Source: Tabrizicola sp. (lineage in GTDB: Bacteria; Pseudomonadota; Alphaproteobacteria; Rhodobacterales; Rhodobacteraceae). From it: 64,000 nucleotides of DNA. The stretch's first letter is position 1. Every line of letters begins with the position of its first letter. Position numbers and translations under genes: made by a program. Below are positions 43,359 through 51,743 of the stretch, one piece after another. The DNA lies in assembly GCF_030373185.1 (NCBI RefSeq), contig NZ_JAUCZH010000001.1, forward strand, positions 62,001 through 126,000, given 5' to 3'. The notes beneath the pieces are model-generated. The model saw only the letters and a program-made list of their open reading frames with translations, did not search any database and had not been told where the DNA came from.

Positions 43359-44125
43359 CAGTTTCCCGGAAATTCTGGTTTGCGCTTGGCGCGGAAGGCG
43401 GCGACACCCTCGGCCTTGTCCGGGCTTGCGGCAATCGCCGCCGACCCCAGCGCCTCGATCATCGCGGCACTGTCCTCGTCCAGCCCGGCATGGATCATTG
43501 CCTTGGTGACCTCCACAGCCCGAGGCGAAAGCACTGCCACGCCGCCCGCAATCGCATGGGCCGCCGTGCGGGCATCCACCGCCACCTCGGCCACAAAGCC
43601 GCAGGCCAGCGCCCGGTCGGCCCCGATCCGCCGCCCGAAAAGGGCCATCTCCTTGACCACCCCTTCGGGCAGCAACCGCGCCAGCCGCTGCGTTCCCGAC
43701 CAGCCCGGCACGATGCCCACGCCAGCCTCGGGCAGGGCAAGCGTCGCCCCCGGCGCCATCACCCGGATGTCGCAGGCCGCTGCCAGTTCCAGCCCGCCCC
43801 CGAAGGCATGGCCATTCAACGCCGCAATCGTCGGCTTGCCCAACCGCGCCAGCCGGTCGAACAGCCGATGCCCGCCCCGCACCCAATTGCGGGCGAACTC
43901 CACCGGGGGCAGATCGCCCCAGGCGTTGATATCGGCACCCGAACAGAAGGCACGGTCGCCTTCGCCCGTCACCACCACCGCCCGCACCTCTGTGCGCCCC
44001 TCGACAAGGTCCAGATGCCCGGCCATCTGCGCCAGCATCTCCACCGTGAAGCAGTTCAGCTTGGCCGGATTGTCGAGCCTGATTTCGGCCACGCCCCCAG
44101 CAATATGCAGACGAACCCCGCTCAT
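43358..44125 (-). CDS. Enoyl-CoA hydratase/isomerase family protein
   Basis: A 255-aa crotonase-fold enzyme. Seen are EIRLDNPAKLNCFTVEM, AFCSGADINAWG (first oxyanion-hole segment), AALNGHAFGGGLELAAACD (second oxyanion region) and LALPEAGVGIVPGWSGTQRL with the catalytic-Glu position in LPEAGVG. It would hydrate, isomerise or cleave a CoA thioester made by the CoA-transferase encoded upstream. The ATG at 44125 overlaps the transferase stop as ATGA, and its own stop shares a base with the ALDH start. Confidence 0.89.
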   Translation of the reverse strand: MSGVRLHIAGGVAEIRLDNPAKLNCFTVEMLAQMAGHLDLVEGRTEVRAVVVTGEGDRAFCSGADINAWGDLPPVEFARNWVRGGHRLFDRLARLGKPTIAALNGHAFGGGLELAAACDIRVMAPGATLALPEAGVGIVPGWSGTQRLARLLPEGVVKEMALFGRRIGADRALACGFVAEVAVDARTAAHAIAGGVAVLSPRAVEVTKAMIHAGLDEDSAAMIEALGSAAIAASPDKAEGVAAFRAKRKPEFPGN

Positions 44126-45693
44126 GGCTGCCACCCCATCGGGCCTTCCGACAGCAAGGATAGCGGCATGACTACAGCGTTTTCCGCCACCGACACCCGC
44201 CCGCCCGAGGCCGCCACGATATCACGACCCGGATCAATCCCCGGCATGATTTCGGTCGCCACAAGGCCCTTTTCCGTCAGCCGGATCACGCAGCGCTCCG
44301 TCACATAAAGCACCTCTTGCCCCTGTTCGCGCGCGCGGGCGCCGGAAAAGGTGACATGCTCCACCGCCTCAACCATCTTGGCGAACTTGCCGGGGCTTGC
44401 CACCCGCAAGCCGCCTGCGGTCAATTCGACCGCTGCCCCCGCCTCGAACCAGCCAGAAAACACGATCTTGCGCGCATGGGCGGTGATATCGACAAACCCG
44501 CCGCAACCCGCTGTCAGATAAGGCTTCTTTCCCAGCTTGGAGACATTGACGTTGCCTTCAACATCGACCTCCATGAAGGACAGGAAAGCCATGTCAAAGC
44601 CTGCGCCCTGAAAATAGATAAACTGCTGCGGGCTTGGCACGAAGGCATCGGCATTGGACGCACAGCCAAAGGCAAAGCCGGTCAGCGGCATGCCGCCCAC
44701 GGCCCCCTGTTCGATGGCCCATGTCACGGCCTCGGGGTGGCCTTCTTCCAGCAGGATGCGAGGCACCATTGCCGAAATCCCGAAGCCAAGGTTCGCCGTC
44801 ATCCCGGCCCGCAGCTCCATCGCGGCGCGGCGTGCGATGACCTTTTCGACCCCATGTTCAGCCAGATGAAAGCTTGACCAAGGCCGCATGATCTGGCCCG
44901 AGATTGCCGGATCATAAACCGTCTCGCAGGTCTGCTTCTGGTCGGGGTCCAGAACGATCAGGTCAACCAGATGCCCCGGCACCCGCACATCATGCGGGCG
45001 CAAAGACCCCTTGGCCGTCACGCGCGATACCTGCGCAATCACCACCCCGCCGTTATTGCGCGTGGCAATCGCCTGCTCGAGGCCACCCAGATAGGCGCCC
45101 TCATGCTCATAGGTCAGGTTGCCGCGTTCATCGGCCGTGGTGGCGCGCAGGATGCAGACATCGGGGCAGATGTTGGGAAAATGCAGCCATGTCTCGCCGC
45201 CAAATTCCACCCGTGATACGATGGGGTCAGCGGCGGCCCGATCGTTCATCGCGCAACCCTCGCGGACCGGATCGACAAAGGTCTGGAGGCCGATCCTGGT
45301 CAAGACCCCCGGCCGCCGCGCCGCCGCCTCGCGGTGCATGTCGAACATGATGCCCGATGGCACGTTATAGGCGGCCACCCGGTCCTCGACCACCATCTTC
45401 CAGATTTCCGGCATCGGCAGGTTGGAACTGCCCGACGGATAAGACCCCGCCAGCACCCGCGCCAGAAGACCGTCCTGAGCAATCCAGTCGATGCCCTTGA
45501 CCCCGTACATGTCGCCCGCCGCAATCGGGTGCAGCGTGGTCAGCCCGCGCGGATGGCCAGTGTCCCGGAAGCGTTCCCCCAGCGCCTTCAGCACCAGATC
45601 CGGGCAGCCAAGCGCCGAGGATGAGGACACTGTGACCACCGCCCCATCCGTGATGCGCGCCACAGCCTCGGCAGGGGAAACCAGCTTGGTCAT
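44122..45693 (-). CDS. Acyl-CoA:carboxylate CoA-transferase (fused alpha/beta, YdiF type)
   Basis: A 523-aa family I CoA-transferase with the alpha- and beta-type halves fused. It activates a carboxylic acid by transferring CoA from a donor such as acetyl- or succinyl-CoA. The beta-half has the catalytic-Glu motif in AIEQGAVGGMP near residue 335 (family E-N/Q-G) and a Gly-rich segment LGFGISAMVPRIL. The C-terminus includes ERCVIRLTEKGLVATEIMPG, typical of this group. Start and stop overlap both neighbours by 4 bp. With the hydratase it forms a CoA-ester module inside a sugar-type operon. Confidence 0.9.
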   Translation of the reverse strand: MTKLVSPAEAVARITDGAVVTVSSSSALGCPDLVLKALGERFRDTGHPRGLTTLHPIAAGDMYGVKGIDWIAQDGLLARVLAGSYPSGSSNLPMPEIWKMVVEDRVAAYNVPSGIMFDMHREAAARRPGVLTRIGLQTFVDPVREGCAMNDRAAADPIVSRVEFGGETWLHFPNICPDVCILRATTADERGNLTYEHEGAYLGGLEQAIATRNNGGVVIAQVSRVTAKGSLRPHDVRVPGHLVDLIVLDPDQKQTCETVYDPAISGQIMRPWSSFHLAEHGVEKVIARRAAMELRAGMTANLGFGISAMVPRILLEEGHPEAVTWAIEQGAVGGMPLTGFAFGCASNADAFVPSPQQFIYFQGAGFDMAFLSFMEVDVEGNVNVSKLGKKPYLTAGCGGFVDITAHARKIVFSGWFEAGAAVELTAGGLRVASPGKFAKMVEAVEHVTFSGARAREQGQEVLYVTERCVIRLTEKGLVATEIMPGIDPGRDIVAASGGRVSVAENAVVMPLSLLSEGPMGWQP

Positions 45694-46691
45694 GCCGCCA
45701 CCCCGTAATCCACCGCTTGCCGAACGCCTGTCCGCGCCGCCGTCCGCACGGCCAAGGCCACGGCCAGAGAGGCCACCCCATCGCGCCCATCCGCCGCCGG
45801 TCGGCCCTTGCCCGCGACCGCTGACAGGAAATCCGTCACCGCCTGGGCGTAAAGATTGTGGGTGGGGTAGGGGACAACCTCACGCCCCTTGTCTCCCATC
45901 AAGACAATCTCGCCCACCGGCCGCTGCGTCATCACACCTGTCGCGAAGATCGAGCCTTCGGTGCCATGCACCTCCAGCCCCGACCCGGCGAAAGGATGCG
46001 TGAAACTTTCATGCGCCATCACCATCGCGCCTGACGGCATGGTCCAGACCGACATCACGCTGTCTTCCACCCCCTGACCCATGCCGGAAGATACCATCTC
46101 GGCCACCACCGACACCGGGTCTTCGCCCAGCAGGAACCGTGCCACGTCGGCGTCGTGCACGGTGATGTCGGGGATCACCCCGCCCCCCGCGCCCGGATTG
46201 TCGATCCGCCAGCCCTGCAAATGGCCCGGCAGATGCACCGCGTGGAAAAGTCGCAGCGACAAGACCCGCCCGATCTGCCCGCTGGCGATCAGCCCTCGCA
46301 CGGCACGGTGGCTGCCCGAACAGCGCAGGTGGTGGTTGGTGGCAAAGACCAGGCCCCTTGCCTTGGCCGCAGCGACCATTTCGCTGGCTTCGGCGACCGT
46401 CATCGCCAAGGGTTTTTCGCACAAGACGTGCTTGCCTGCCGCGATCGCTGCCAAAGCCTGGGCGTGGTGCTTTTCATTGGTAGACGAGATGTAGACCGCG
46501 CCGATCCCTTCATCGGAAAGGATGGCGCCAAGGTCGGTGGCATATCCCGCAATCCCCTGTGCCTTGGCAAACTCGCTTGCGCGGGCGACCGTAGAGCTTT
46601 GCACAAGGGCCACATCTTCGCCCGCAGCCCGAAGCGCGCCAATCACATGTTCCGCCGCGATCGTGCTTGCCCCTACCAATGCCCAGCGCAT
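45690..46691 (-). CDS. Gfo/Idh/MocA family oxidoreductase
   Basis: A 333-aa NAD(P)-dependent dehydrogenase. The Rossmann motif is WALVGASTIAAEHVIGAL, the EKPLA motif is in HVLCEKPLAMT near residue 95, and GGGVIPDITVHDADVARFL near 175 matches the catalytic GGxxxDxxxHxxD pattern fully. It likely oxidises a sugar, inositol or related polyol. It is the first gene of the 16-gene operon, immediately downstream of the LacI-operator promoter. The GGGGG stretch before the ATG serves as Shine-Dalgarno. Confidence 0.9.
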   Translation of the reverse strand: MRWALVGASTIAAEHVIGALRAAGEDVALVQSSTVARASEFAKAQGIAGYATDLGAILSDEGIGAVYISSTNEKHHAQALAAIAAGKHVLCEKPLAMTVAEASEMVAAAKARGLVFATNHHLRCSGSHRAVRGLIASGQIGRVLSLRLFHAVHLPGHLQGWRIDNPGAGGGVIPDITVHDADVARFLLGEDPVSVVAEMVSSGMGQGVEDSVMSVWTMPSGAMVMAHESFTHPFAGSGLEVHGTEGSIFATGVMTQRPVGEIVLMGDKGREVVPYPTHNLYAQAVTDFLSAVAGKGRPAADGRDGVASLAVALAVRTAARTGVRQAVDYGVAA

Positions 46692-46704
46692 GATTCCCCC
46701 GATT

Positions 46705-46716
46705 TAGATCGTTCCA
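46705..46716. promoter_or_regulatory. LacI-type operator O2 (TAGATCGTTCCA)
   Basis: This 12-bp imperfect palindrome has the central CG typical of LacI-family operators. It is the near mirror image of O1 at 46727-46738; centres are 22 bp apart, about two helical turns. Together they form a larger perfect inverted repeat GATCGTTCCA-N10-TGGAACGATC (46707-46736). O2 covers the predicted transcription start of the 16-gene operon. Confidence 0.6.
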
Positions 46717-46720
46717 AATA

Positions 46721-46749
46721 CTGTTATGGAACGATCCAAATCATGTCAA
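46721..46749 (-). promoter_or_regulatory. Promoter of the 16-gene operon
   Basis: On the minus strand, TTGACA (46749-46744) is followed after exactly 17 bp by TAACAG (46726-46721), giving a start near 46714 and a leader of about 20-25 nt to the ATG at 46691. Operator O1 lies entirely in the spacer and O2 over the start, so repression by a LacI-type protein is easily envisaged. Confidence 0.6.
46727..46738. promoter_or_regulatory. LacI-type operator O1 (TGGAACGATCCA)
   Basis: A CG-centred 12-bp near-palindrome (half-sites TGGAAC and TGGATC) sits between the -35 and -10 hexamers of the operon promoter. The LacI-family gene at 29598-30602, near the far end of the same operon, is the obvious candidate regulator. 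This is inferred from motif form only. Confidence 0.6.
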
Positions 46750-46897
46750 TCCCTGGAGGGCAAGCGAATGGTGTATCAGGGGGCAAGGGGAAGCTGCCCC
46801 CCCAGAACTGTCAGAAGCGACGCTTTCGCAAGGCCGGTGCCGCTGGCGGAGCCGCAAGACCAAGGCGGGACACCATTGGCTTCAAGTAACAAATGCA

Positions 46898-46925
46898 TTG
46901 CAGCTTTACATGTCCTGCATATAGC
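46898..46925 (+). promoter_or_regulatory. Weak candidate promoter for the acid-sugar kinase gene
   Basis: TTGCAG (46898-46903), 16 bp, then TATAGC (46920-46925) precede the strong AAGGAGGA ribosome-binding site at 46933-46940. The predicted leader would be very short. The rest of the 46750-46943 gap contains no gene that I can support. Confidence 0.28.
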
Positions 46926-46943
46926 TTGGCCCAAGGAGGAATC

Positions 46944-48011
46944 ATGCCTCGTCTGGCGACCTTTATCATCGCGGACGACCTGACCGGAGCCCTGGATTCT
47001 GTGGCGCCGTTTGCGGGTCTTGGCATGGATTGCCTGGTCGCAACCTCGGCTGGCAGCCTGTCACAAGCCCTTGCGCAGCAACCTCAGGTCTTGTCAGTCA
47101 ACATTGGTACCCGGGAGCTTGACCCGGAGACCGCGCACAACCGTGCTGAGGCCGCAACCCGCGCTCTGGAGCCGCACGCTGGCCCGAACACGGTCTGGAT
47201 GAAAAAGATCGACTCCCGCATGAAAGGGCAGATCTCGGCCGAGGTTCTGGGCGTGATCGGGGTAACGGGCGCGACCCGGGTTCTGGTCTGCCCTGCCATC
47301 CCCGATCTTGGCCGGATCGTGATTGATGGTTGCCTTCAGGGCGAGGGTGTCGGCGCGCCCATTCCGGTTGATCTGGATCTGCCGGGCGACATAAGTGTCA
47401 TCCGGCCGGATGCCCGCACCGGGGCCGATCTGGATGCCATGGTTCAGGCCGCAGTGCCGGGTACGCTTCTTGTCGGGGCGCGTGGCCTTGCGGGGGCCTT
47501 GGCCCGCCAGTCTTTCCCCGGGCGAGGGGGGGGCGTGGCTGCGATGCCTGCGGGACCGGTCGGCTACTGTATCGGCTCGCGCGACCCGATCACGCTTGCC
47601 CAGGTGGACTTGCTGGCAAGAAAGGGCGACCTTTTGTGCCTTTCGGCCCCCGATGGTGTCGTTCCTGACCGACTTGGGTTTTCCGACTTGCTTGTCGTTG
47701 CGACACAGGGGCAGGGCGCTGCGTCCTCGCAGGTGTCGTCCCGACTTGCCGAGGGTGTCCTTGACCTTGTCGGGGGCCTGACGACGCTGGTTGCATGCGG
47801 CGGCGAGACTGCGGCCGCGCTGCTTCGGGCGGCTGGCGTCGGAGTGCTGCGCGTCCGTGGTGAGGTGCTGCCCGGACTGCCGCTGTGCGAGGCGCTCGAC
47901 TGCCCCGGGTTTCCTGCGCTTATTACGAAATCGGGTGGCTTCGGGCCGCCAGACACGCTTCTGGCGTTGTGGCAAGCAGCGCACCGCAAGGAAGGACAAC
48001 CATGCCTCTGA
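46944..48011 (+). CDS. Four-carbon acid sugar kinase family protein (DUF1537)
   Basis: A 355-aa kinase of the DUF1537 (OtnK/DtnK) family, whose characterised members phosphorylate D-threonate, L-threonate/erythronate-type acid sugars. The N-terminal signature is FIIADDLTGALDSVAPFA, and MKKIDSRMKGQ follows near residue 85. The C-terminal nucleotide-binding motifs are LVACGGETAAALL and FPALITKSGGFG. The ATG at 46944 follows AAGGAGGA; an earlier frame start at 46893 precedes the RBS. It overlaps the GntR gene by 10 bp. The PdxA2-like enzyme at 50790-51743 is the expected next step (4-phosphate to dihydroxyacetone phosphate). Confidence 0.89.
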   Translation: MPRLATFIIADDLTGALDSVAPFAGLGMDCLVATSAGSLSQALAQQPQVLSVNIGTRELDPETAHNRAEAATRALEPHAGPNTVWMKKIDSRMKGQISAEVLGVIGVTGATRVLVCPAIPDLGRIVIDGCLQGEGVGAPIPVDLDLPGDISVIRPDARTGADLDAMVQAAVPGTLLVGARGLAGALARQSFPGRGGGVAAMPAGPVGYCIGSRDPITLAQVDLLARKGDLLCLSAPDGVVPDRLGFSDLLVVATQGQGAASSQVSSRLAEGVLDLVGGLTTLVACGGETAAALLRAAGVGVLRVRGEVLPGLPLCEALDCPGFPALITKSGGFGPPDTLLALWQAAHRKEGQPCL

Positions 48012-48760
48012 CAGGTTCCTCATCGCTTGACCCCAGCGACCCGCCCCTTGTATCGGCCCCGCGCTCGATGTTGCTGGCCGATGTCGTGCATGACCGCGTG
48101 CGCCGGGCCATCATCGACGGCCAGTATCCGGACGGCGCGCGCCTTCCGGGAGAAAACGACCTTGCCCGGCAGTTCGACGTCTCGCGCCCGGTGATCCGCG
48201 CCGCGCTCAAGCGCCTGCGTGGCGAGGGGCTGGTGATCTCGCGTCAGGGGTCGGGCAGCTATGTCGCCGCTCCGGGCGAGCCGAAGTCCCTGGCTTTTCA
48301 GCCTGTTGAAACCATTGCCGACCTGCAACGCTGCTATGAATTCCGCCTGACCATCGAGCCTGCCGCCGCTGCCCTGGCCGCCACCCGCCACAGCGAGGGG
48401 CAACTGGCCGAGATCGCCAAGTTTCTGGGCTTCTTGCGGGATGCCACCCAACGTCGCAGCCACCGCGAGGATGCGGATTTCGGATTTCACCTTGCCATCA
48501 CCTCGGCGTCGAACAATCAGTATTTTGAAACGTCGATGCGGGCGCTGAAGGACCACATCGCTGTCGGGATGAAGTTCCATGGCCTGTCGCTGCAATCGGT
48601 GCGCGGCGGTCTGGATCATGTGCTGGACGAACATAACGCCATCTTCGACGCGATCCGCACCGGGCAGGCCGAAGCCGCGCGCGAGACGATGCTGAGCCAT
48701 GTCACAGGCTCACGCGATCGCCTGTTCGAGGGTCGGCTTCTCGATCTTTCGGCGCGCTGA
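48002..48760 (+). CDS. GntR family transcriptional regulator (FadR/FCD type)
   Basis: A 252-aa regulator with a winged helix-turn-helix at ~25-90 (VVHDRVRRAIIDGQYPDG, LPGENDLARQFDVSRPVIRA, ISRQGSGSYVA) and an FCD domain after it (ADLQRCYEFRLTIEPAAAAL, ADFGFHLAITSASNNQYF, EHNAIFDAIRTGQAEAAR). The metal/ligand residues Asp in ADFGFHLAI and His in EHNAIFDAI match FCD proteins. It is co-transcribed with the acid-sugar kinase gene (10-bp overlap). It is the likely controller of the divergent dpp/sialidase promoters at 57312-57577. Confidence 0.89.
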   Translation: MPLTGSSSLDPSDPPLVSAPRSMLLADVVHDRVRRAIIDGQYPDGARLPGENDLARQFDVSRPVIRAALKRLRGEGLVISRQGSGSYVAAPGEPKSLAFQPVETIADLQRCYEFRLTIEPAAAALAATRHSEGQLAEIAKFLGFLRDATQRRSHREDADFGFHLAITSASNNQYFETSMRALKDHIAVGMKFHGLSLQSVRGGLDHVLDEHNAIFDAIRTGQAEAARETMLSHVTGSRDRLFEGRLLDLSAR

Positions 48761-48769
48761 TCCGGGGCG

Positions 48770-49882
48770 CTAGAAAGCCGCGCGATAGATCGCCTCGACC
48801 TCTGTGACCGACATGTCGCGCGGGTTGTTGTCCATCAGGCGGCGGATGGCATGGGCCTCGACCGCCCACCCTGCAAGCTGCGCTTCGGTGGCGCCATTGT
48901 CGCGCAGCCGCATCGTCACGCCAAGCCGCGCACACCAGGCGCTTGCGGCCGTCAGCAGGTCACCCTGCAAACCCAGCATCCCTGCGATCCGGGCGGTCTT
49001 TTCCGGCACAACCGGGGCGTTGAAGGCCAGCACATGCGGAAAGATGATCGCATTTGCCAGCCCATGCGGCAGCTTCAGCCGCGTGCCAAGGGGATAGGCC
49101 AGCGCATGCCCTGCGGCGGTATTGACCGGCCCAAGGCAGATGCCGCCGTAATAGGCCGCCAGCAACAGCCCGGCCCGTGCCTCGGCATCCGCGCCATCGG
49201 CGACGGCCCGGGGAAGATGGCGGGCGACAAGCTCGATCCCCATCACGGCATAGCTGTCGATCAGGGGGTGCGACTTGCGGTTTGTGAAAGCCTCCACGCA
49301 ATGCGCCATCGCGTCGATGCCGGTGGCGGCGGTCACGGCGGGCGGCAGGGTCTTGGTCAGCCCGGGGTCCATCGCCACCATGTCGGCCAGAAGGTGCGGG
49401 CTTTCGACCGCCACCTTCATGCCGGTCGCGGCGTCTGTCACCAGCGCCCGAATACCCGCCTCGGACCCGGTTCCGGCGGTTGTCGGCACCAGCGCCAGTG
49501 CGTTCTGCCGCCTGGCCACCCTGTTCGGGCCGATGATCTCGGCCAGCACCTGCGGACCGCGCAAGACCGTCACCAGCTTTGCCAGATCCATCACCGACCC
49601 GCCACCGAAGCCGACCACAAGATCGGGCGCGGCGGCTTTCGCAGCCTCCAGCGCCAGCGCCAGATTGTCGGTATCGGGTTCCGGCTGCACTCCGTCGAAC
49701 ACCGACACCGCCCCTGGCAGGTCAAGCGCTGCCACGCGCCCGGCCATCGAGCGCTGCGTCAGCACAAGGACGCGCTGGAAGCCTTCGGCCCTGGCCCAGG
49801 CCCCGACTTCGGCCGCCGTGCCGGTGCCGAACTCCACCCGGCGGGGCTGATGGATACGCAAGGGGCGAAAGAGGTCGGTCAT
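48770..49882 (-). CDS. Iron-containing alcohol dehydrogenase
   Basis: A 370-aa group III metal-dependent alcohol dehydrogenase. The NAD motif is VGFGGGSVMDLAKLV near residue 92, with VPTTAGTGSEAG after it. The metal-binding region has the Asp in ATGIDAMAHCVEAF near 190, with His residues there, in HGLANAIIFPHVLAF and in the C-terminal part. It would oxidise or reduce a hydroxy acid or aldehyde in the acid-sugar pathway. It is the last gene of the minus-strand operon, overlapping the DapA-like gene by 4 bp, and is convergent with gntR 9 bp away. Confidence 0.9.
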   Translation of the reverse strand: MTDLFRPLRIHQPRRVEFGTGTAAEVGAWARAEGFQRVLVLTQRSMAGRVAALDLPGAVSVFDGVQPEPDTDNLALALEAAKAAAPDLVVGFGGGSVMDLAKLVTVLRGPQVLAEIIGPNRVARRQNALALVPTTAGTGSEAGIRALVTDAATGMKVAVESPHLLADMVAMDPGLTKTLPPAVTAATGIDAMAHCVEAFTNRKSHPLIDSYAVMGIELVARHLPRAVADGADAEARAGLLLAAYYGGICLGPVNTAAGHALAYPLGTRLKLPHGLANAIIFPHVLAFNAPVVPEKTARIAGMLGLQGDLLTAASAWCARLGVTMRLRDNGATEAQLAGWAVEAHAIRRLMDNNPRDMSVTEVEAIYRAAF

Positions 49883-50793
49883 GCGGCAAAGTCCTTCACG
49901 CTGGCACCGATGGCGGTCAACCGGTGTTTCAGATCGTCCAGTTCGGCGGGGGTCAGGCCCACCAGCGGCGGGCGCGTCCGGGTCCAGAGTGCTGCGCCGT
50001 GGCGGTAGGCGACCATCGCCTTGATCGCCGGGATCTGGGTGTAGGAGTTGGAGAGGTCGCGGAACGCATTGATCCGCGCCTGCGCCGCCTCTACCTCGGC
50101 CTTGCGGCTGGGGTCGGCGTGGTGGCGAAAGACCGTGGCAAGGCTGTCGGCCACAAGGTTGGAGGTTGCGGTAATGCAGCCCGCACCGCCCATGCCCAGC
50201 AGCGGCAGAAGCAGAGGGTCCGCCCCTGCCAGAACGGCAAAGCCCGGGAAACGGGCGATCATCGCGGACATGTTCTCGATCTTGCCGGCCGAGTCCTTGA
50301 TGCCCACCACCGTTTGCGGAAAGGCCGTCACCAGCCGCTCGATCAACTCATGGCTGATCGGTACGCTGGACACTTGCGGGATGTGATAGAGAACCAGCTG
50401 AAGACGGCTATCGCCAATGGTTTCAATAACATGCGCATAGGCGCGAAACAGGCCCTCGTCACTGACGCCCTTGTAGTAGCTGGGCGGCAGCATCACTACC
50501 CGGGTGACCCCCAGCGACAGGGCATGGCGGGTCAGTTCGACGGTTTCCGGCAAGGCGTTGACCCCGGTGCCGGGCATCAGCCGCCCGGCCCCCACGGCCC
50601 CCACGCCAGCCTCAAGGATCGACCGCCGCTCTGCCAGTGAAAACGAGTTCGCCTCGCCTGTCGTGCCAAGCAGCGCGATCCCGTCGCAGCCATCGGCGAT
50701 CAGCGCCTTGGCATGGGCGGTGAAGGCCCCAAGGTCGGGCGACAGGTCCGCGTTCAGCGGCGTCGTCGAGGCACAAAAGACACCGCTGATCAT
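49879..50793 (-). CDS. DapA/NanA-family aldolase (dihydrodipicolinate synthase family protein)
   Basis: A 304-aa class I TIM-barrel enzyme. The carboxylate-binding GTTGEANSF is near residue 44, the catalytic Tyr is in [10 protein letters not shown] near 135, and the Schiff-base Lys is in VVGIKDSAG near 163. Members act on pyruvate adducts or 2-keto-3-deoxy sugar acids. In this operon a sugar-acid aldolase or dehydratase role is likelier than lysine synthesis. It overlaps the Fe-ADH and PdxA genes by 4 bp each. Specific substrate not inferable. Confidence 0.89.
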   Translation of the reverse strand: MISGVFCASTTPLNADLSPDLGAFTAHAKALIADGCDGIALLGTTGEANSFSLAERRSILEAGVGAVGAGRLMPGTGVNALPETVELTRHALSLGVTRVVMLPPSYYKGVSDEGLFRAYAHVIETIGDSRLQLVLYHIPQVSSVPISHELIERLVTAFPQTVVGIKDSAGKIENMSAMIARFPGFAVLAGADPLLLPLLGMGGAGCITATSNLVADSLATVFRHHADPSRKAEVEAAQARINAFRDLSNSYTQIPAIKAMVAYRHGAALWTRTRPPLVGLTPAELDDLKHRLTAIGASVKDFAA

Positions 50794-51743
50794 GTCGGTC
50801 TCCGGGTTGCGGCCATGCGGCGGGCATAGCCAAGCGCATGGTCCAGGTTGACGTTCTTCGCGATGCCCTTGCCCGCGATGTCGAAGGCGGTGCCGTGATC
50901 GACCGAACAGCGGTCGATCGGCAGGCCAAGGCTGACGTTCACCGCCGTGTCGAAGGCCACCAGCTTGATCGGGATATGCCCCTGGTCGTGATACTGCGCG
51001 ACGATCAGGTCAAAGCCGCCTTCATAGGCGCGGTGAAACACGGTATCCGCAGGCACCGGGCCGTGCGCGTCGATCCCCTCGGCCCGGGCGGCGGCAACCG
51101 CCGGGGCGATCTGGGTGTCATCCTCATCGCCGAAAAGGCCGCCCTCGCCGCAATGCGGGTTCAACCCCGCCACCGCGATACGCGGGGTCATCCCAAGCCG
51201 CAGGAATTGCTGATGCCCGGCTCGGATCGCCGCCAGAATCCGCTCGGTTCGCGCCCGGTCGATGGCACCTTTCAAGGAAACATGGGTCGAGACATGGATC
51301 ACGTTCAGCCGTTCCGAGGTCAGCAACATGAAGCTGGACTTCGCCCCGGTCAGGGCCGCCAGCATGCCGGTATGCCCGTCGTAGTGATGCCCCGCCGCGT
51401 TCAGCGCCGCCTTGTTGATCGGGGCGGTGACGATCCCGGCGATCTTGCCCGCCTCGGCCTGCCGCACGGCAGCCTCGATAAAGCGAAAACAGGCCTCGCC
51501 CCCGCGTTCGTCAAGCCTGCCGAAGGGGATGACGCCGCCCGGAATATGGGTCTGGTGCAGGTCAAGTGCGGCCAGATCCAGTCCCGTCCCCAGCACCTTT
51601 TCCGCGGCTGCAAGACTGTCCGCATTGCCGAAGATGCGATAACCCCGCCGCGCCTCGGGCGACATTGCCGCCAGAGACTTGACGATGATTTCAGGTCCGA
51701 CCCCTGCCGGGTCGCCCATGGTGATGCCGATAGGCAGGGTCAT
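50790..51743 (-). CDS. pdxA2: PdxA2-type 4-phospho-acid-sugar dehydrogenase (PdxA family)
   Basis: A 317-aa metal-dependent dehydrogenase/decarboxylase. Family landmarks are [14 protein letters not shown] at the N-terminus, the metal-binding His in [39 protein letters not shown] and [12 protein letters not shown]. In catabolic loci PdxA2 oxidatively decarboxylates 4-phospho-D-threonate or -erythronate to dihydroxyacetone phosphate. The acid-sugar kinase gene 4 kb away favours that role over vitamin B6 synthesis. The ATG at 51743 overlaps the ATPase stop as ATGA; a frame extension to 51884 lies inside that ATPase gene. Confidence 0.88.
   Translation of the reverse strand: MTLPIGITMGDPAGVGPEIIVKSLAAMSPEARRGYRIFGNADSLAAAEKVLGTGLDLAALDLHQTHIPGGVIPFGRLDERGGEACFRFIEAAVRQAEAGKIAGIVTAPINKAALNAAGHHYDGHTGMLAALTGAKSSFMLLTSERLNVIHVSTHVSLKGAIDRARTERILAAIRAGHQQFLRLGMTPRIAVAGLNPHCGEGGLFGDEDDTQIAPAVAAARAEGIDAHGPVPADTVFHRAYEGGFDLIVAQYHDQGHIPIKLVAFDTAVNVSLGLPIDRCSVDHGTAFDIAGKGIAKNVNLDHALGYARRMAATRRPT

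Noticed and set aside
43359-43886. N-terminal extension of the ALDH reading frame upstream of 43358
   Set aside because: It is an off-frame reading of the enoyl-CoA hydratase gene; the ALDH family starts near the ATG at 43358, which overlaps the hydratase stop.
49879-51743. Biosynthetic roles (lysine for the DapA-like gene, vitamin B6 for the PdxA-like gene)
   Set aside because: Both are embedded in an inducible-looking transport/catabolic operon with an acid-sugar kinase nearby, which fits catabolic paralogues better than housekeeping genes.
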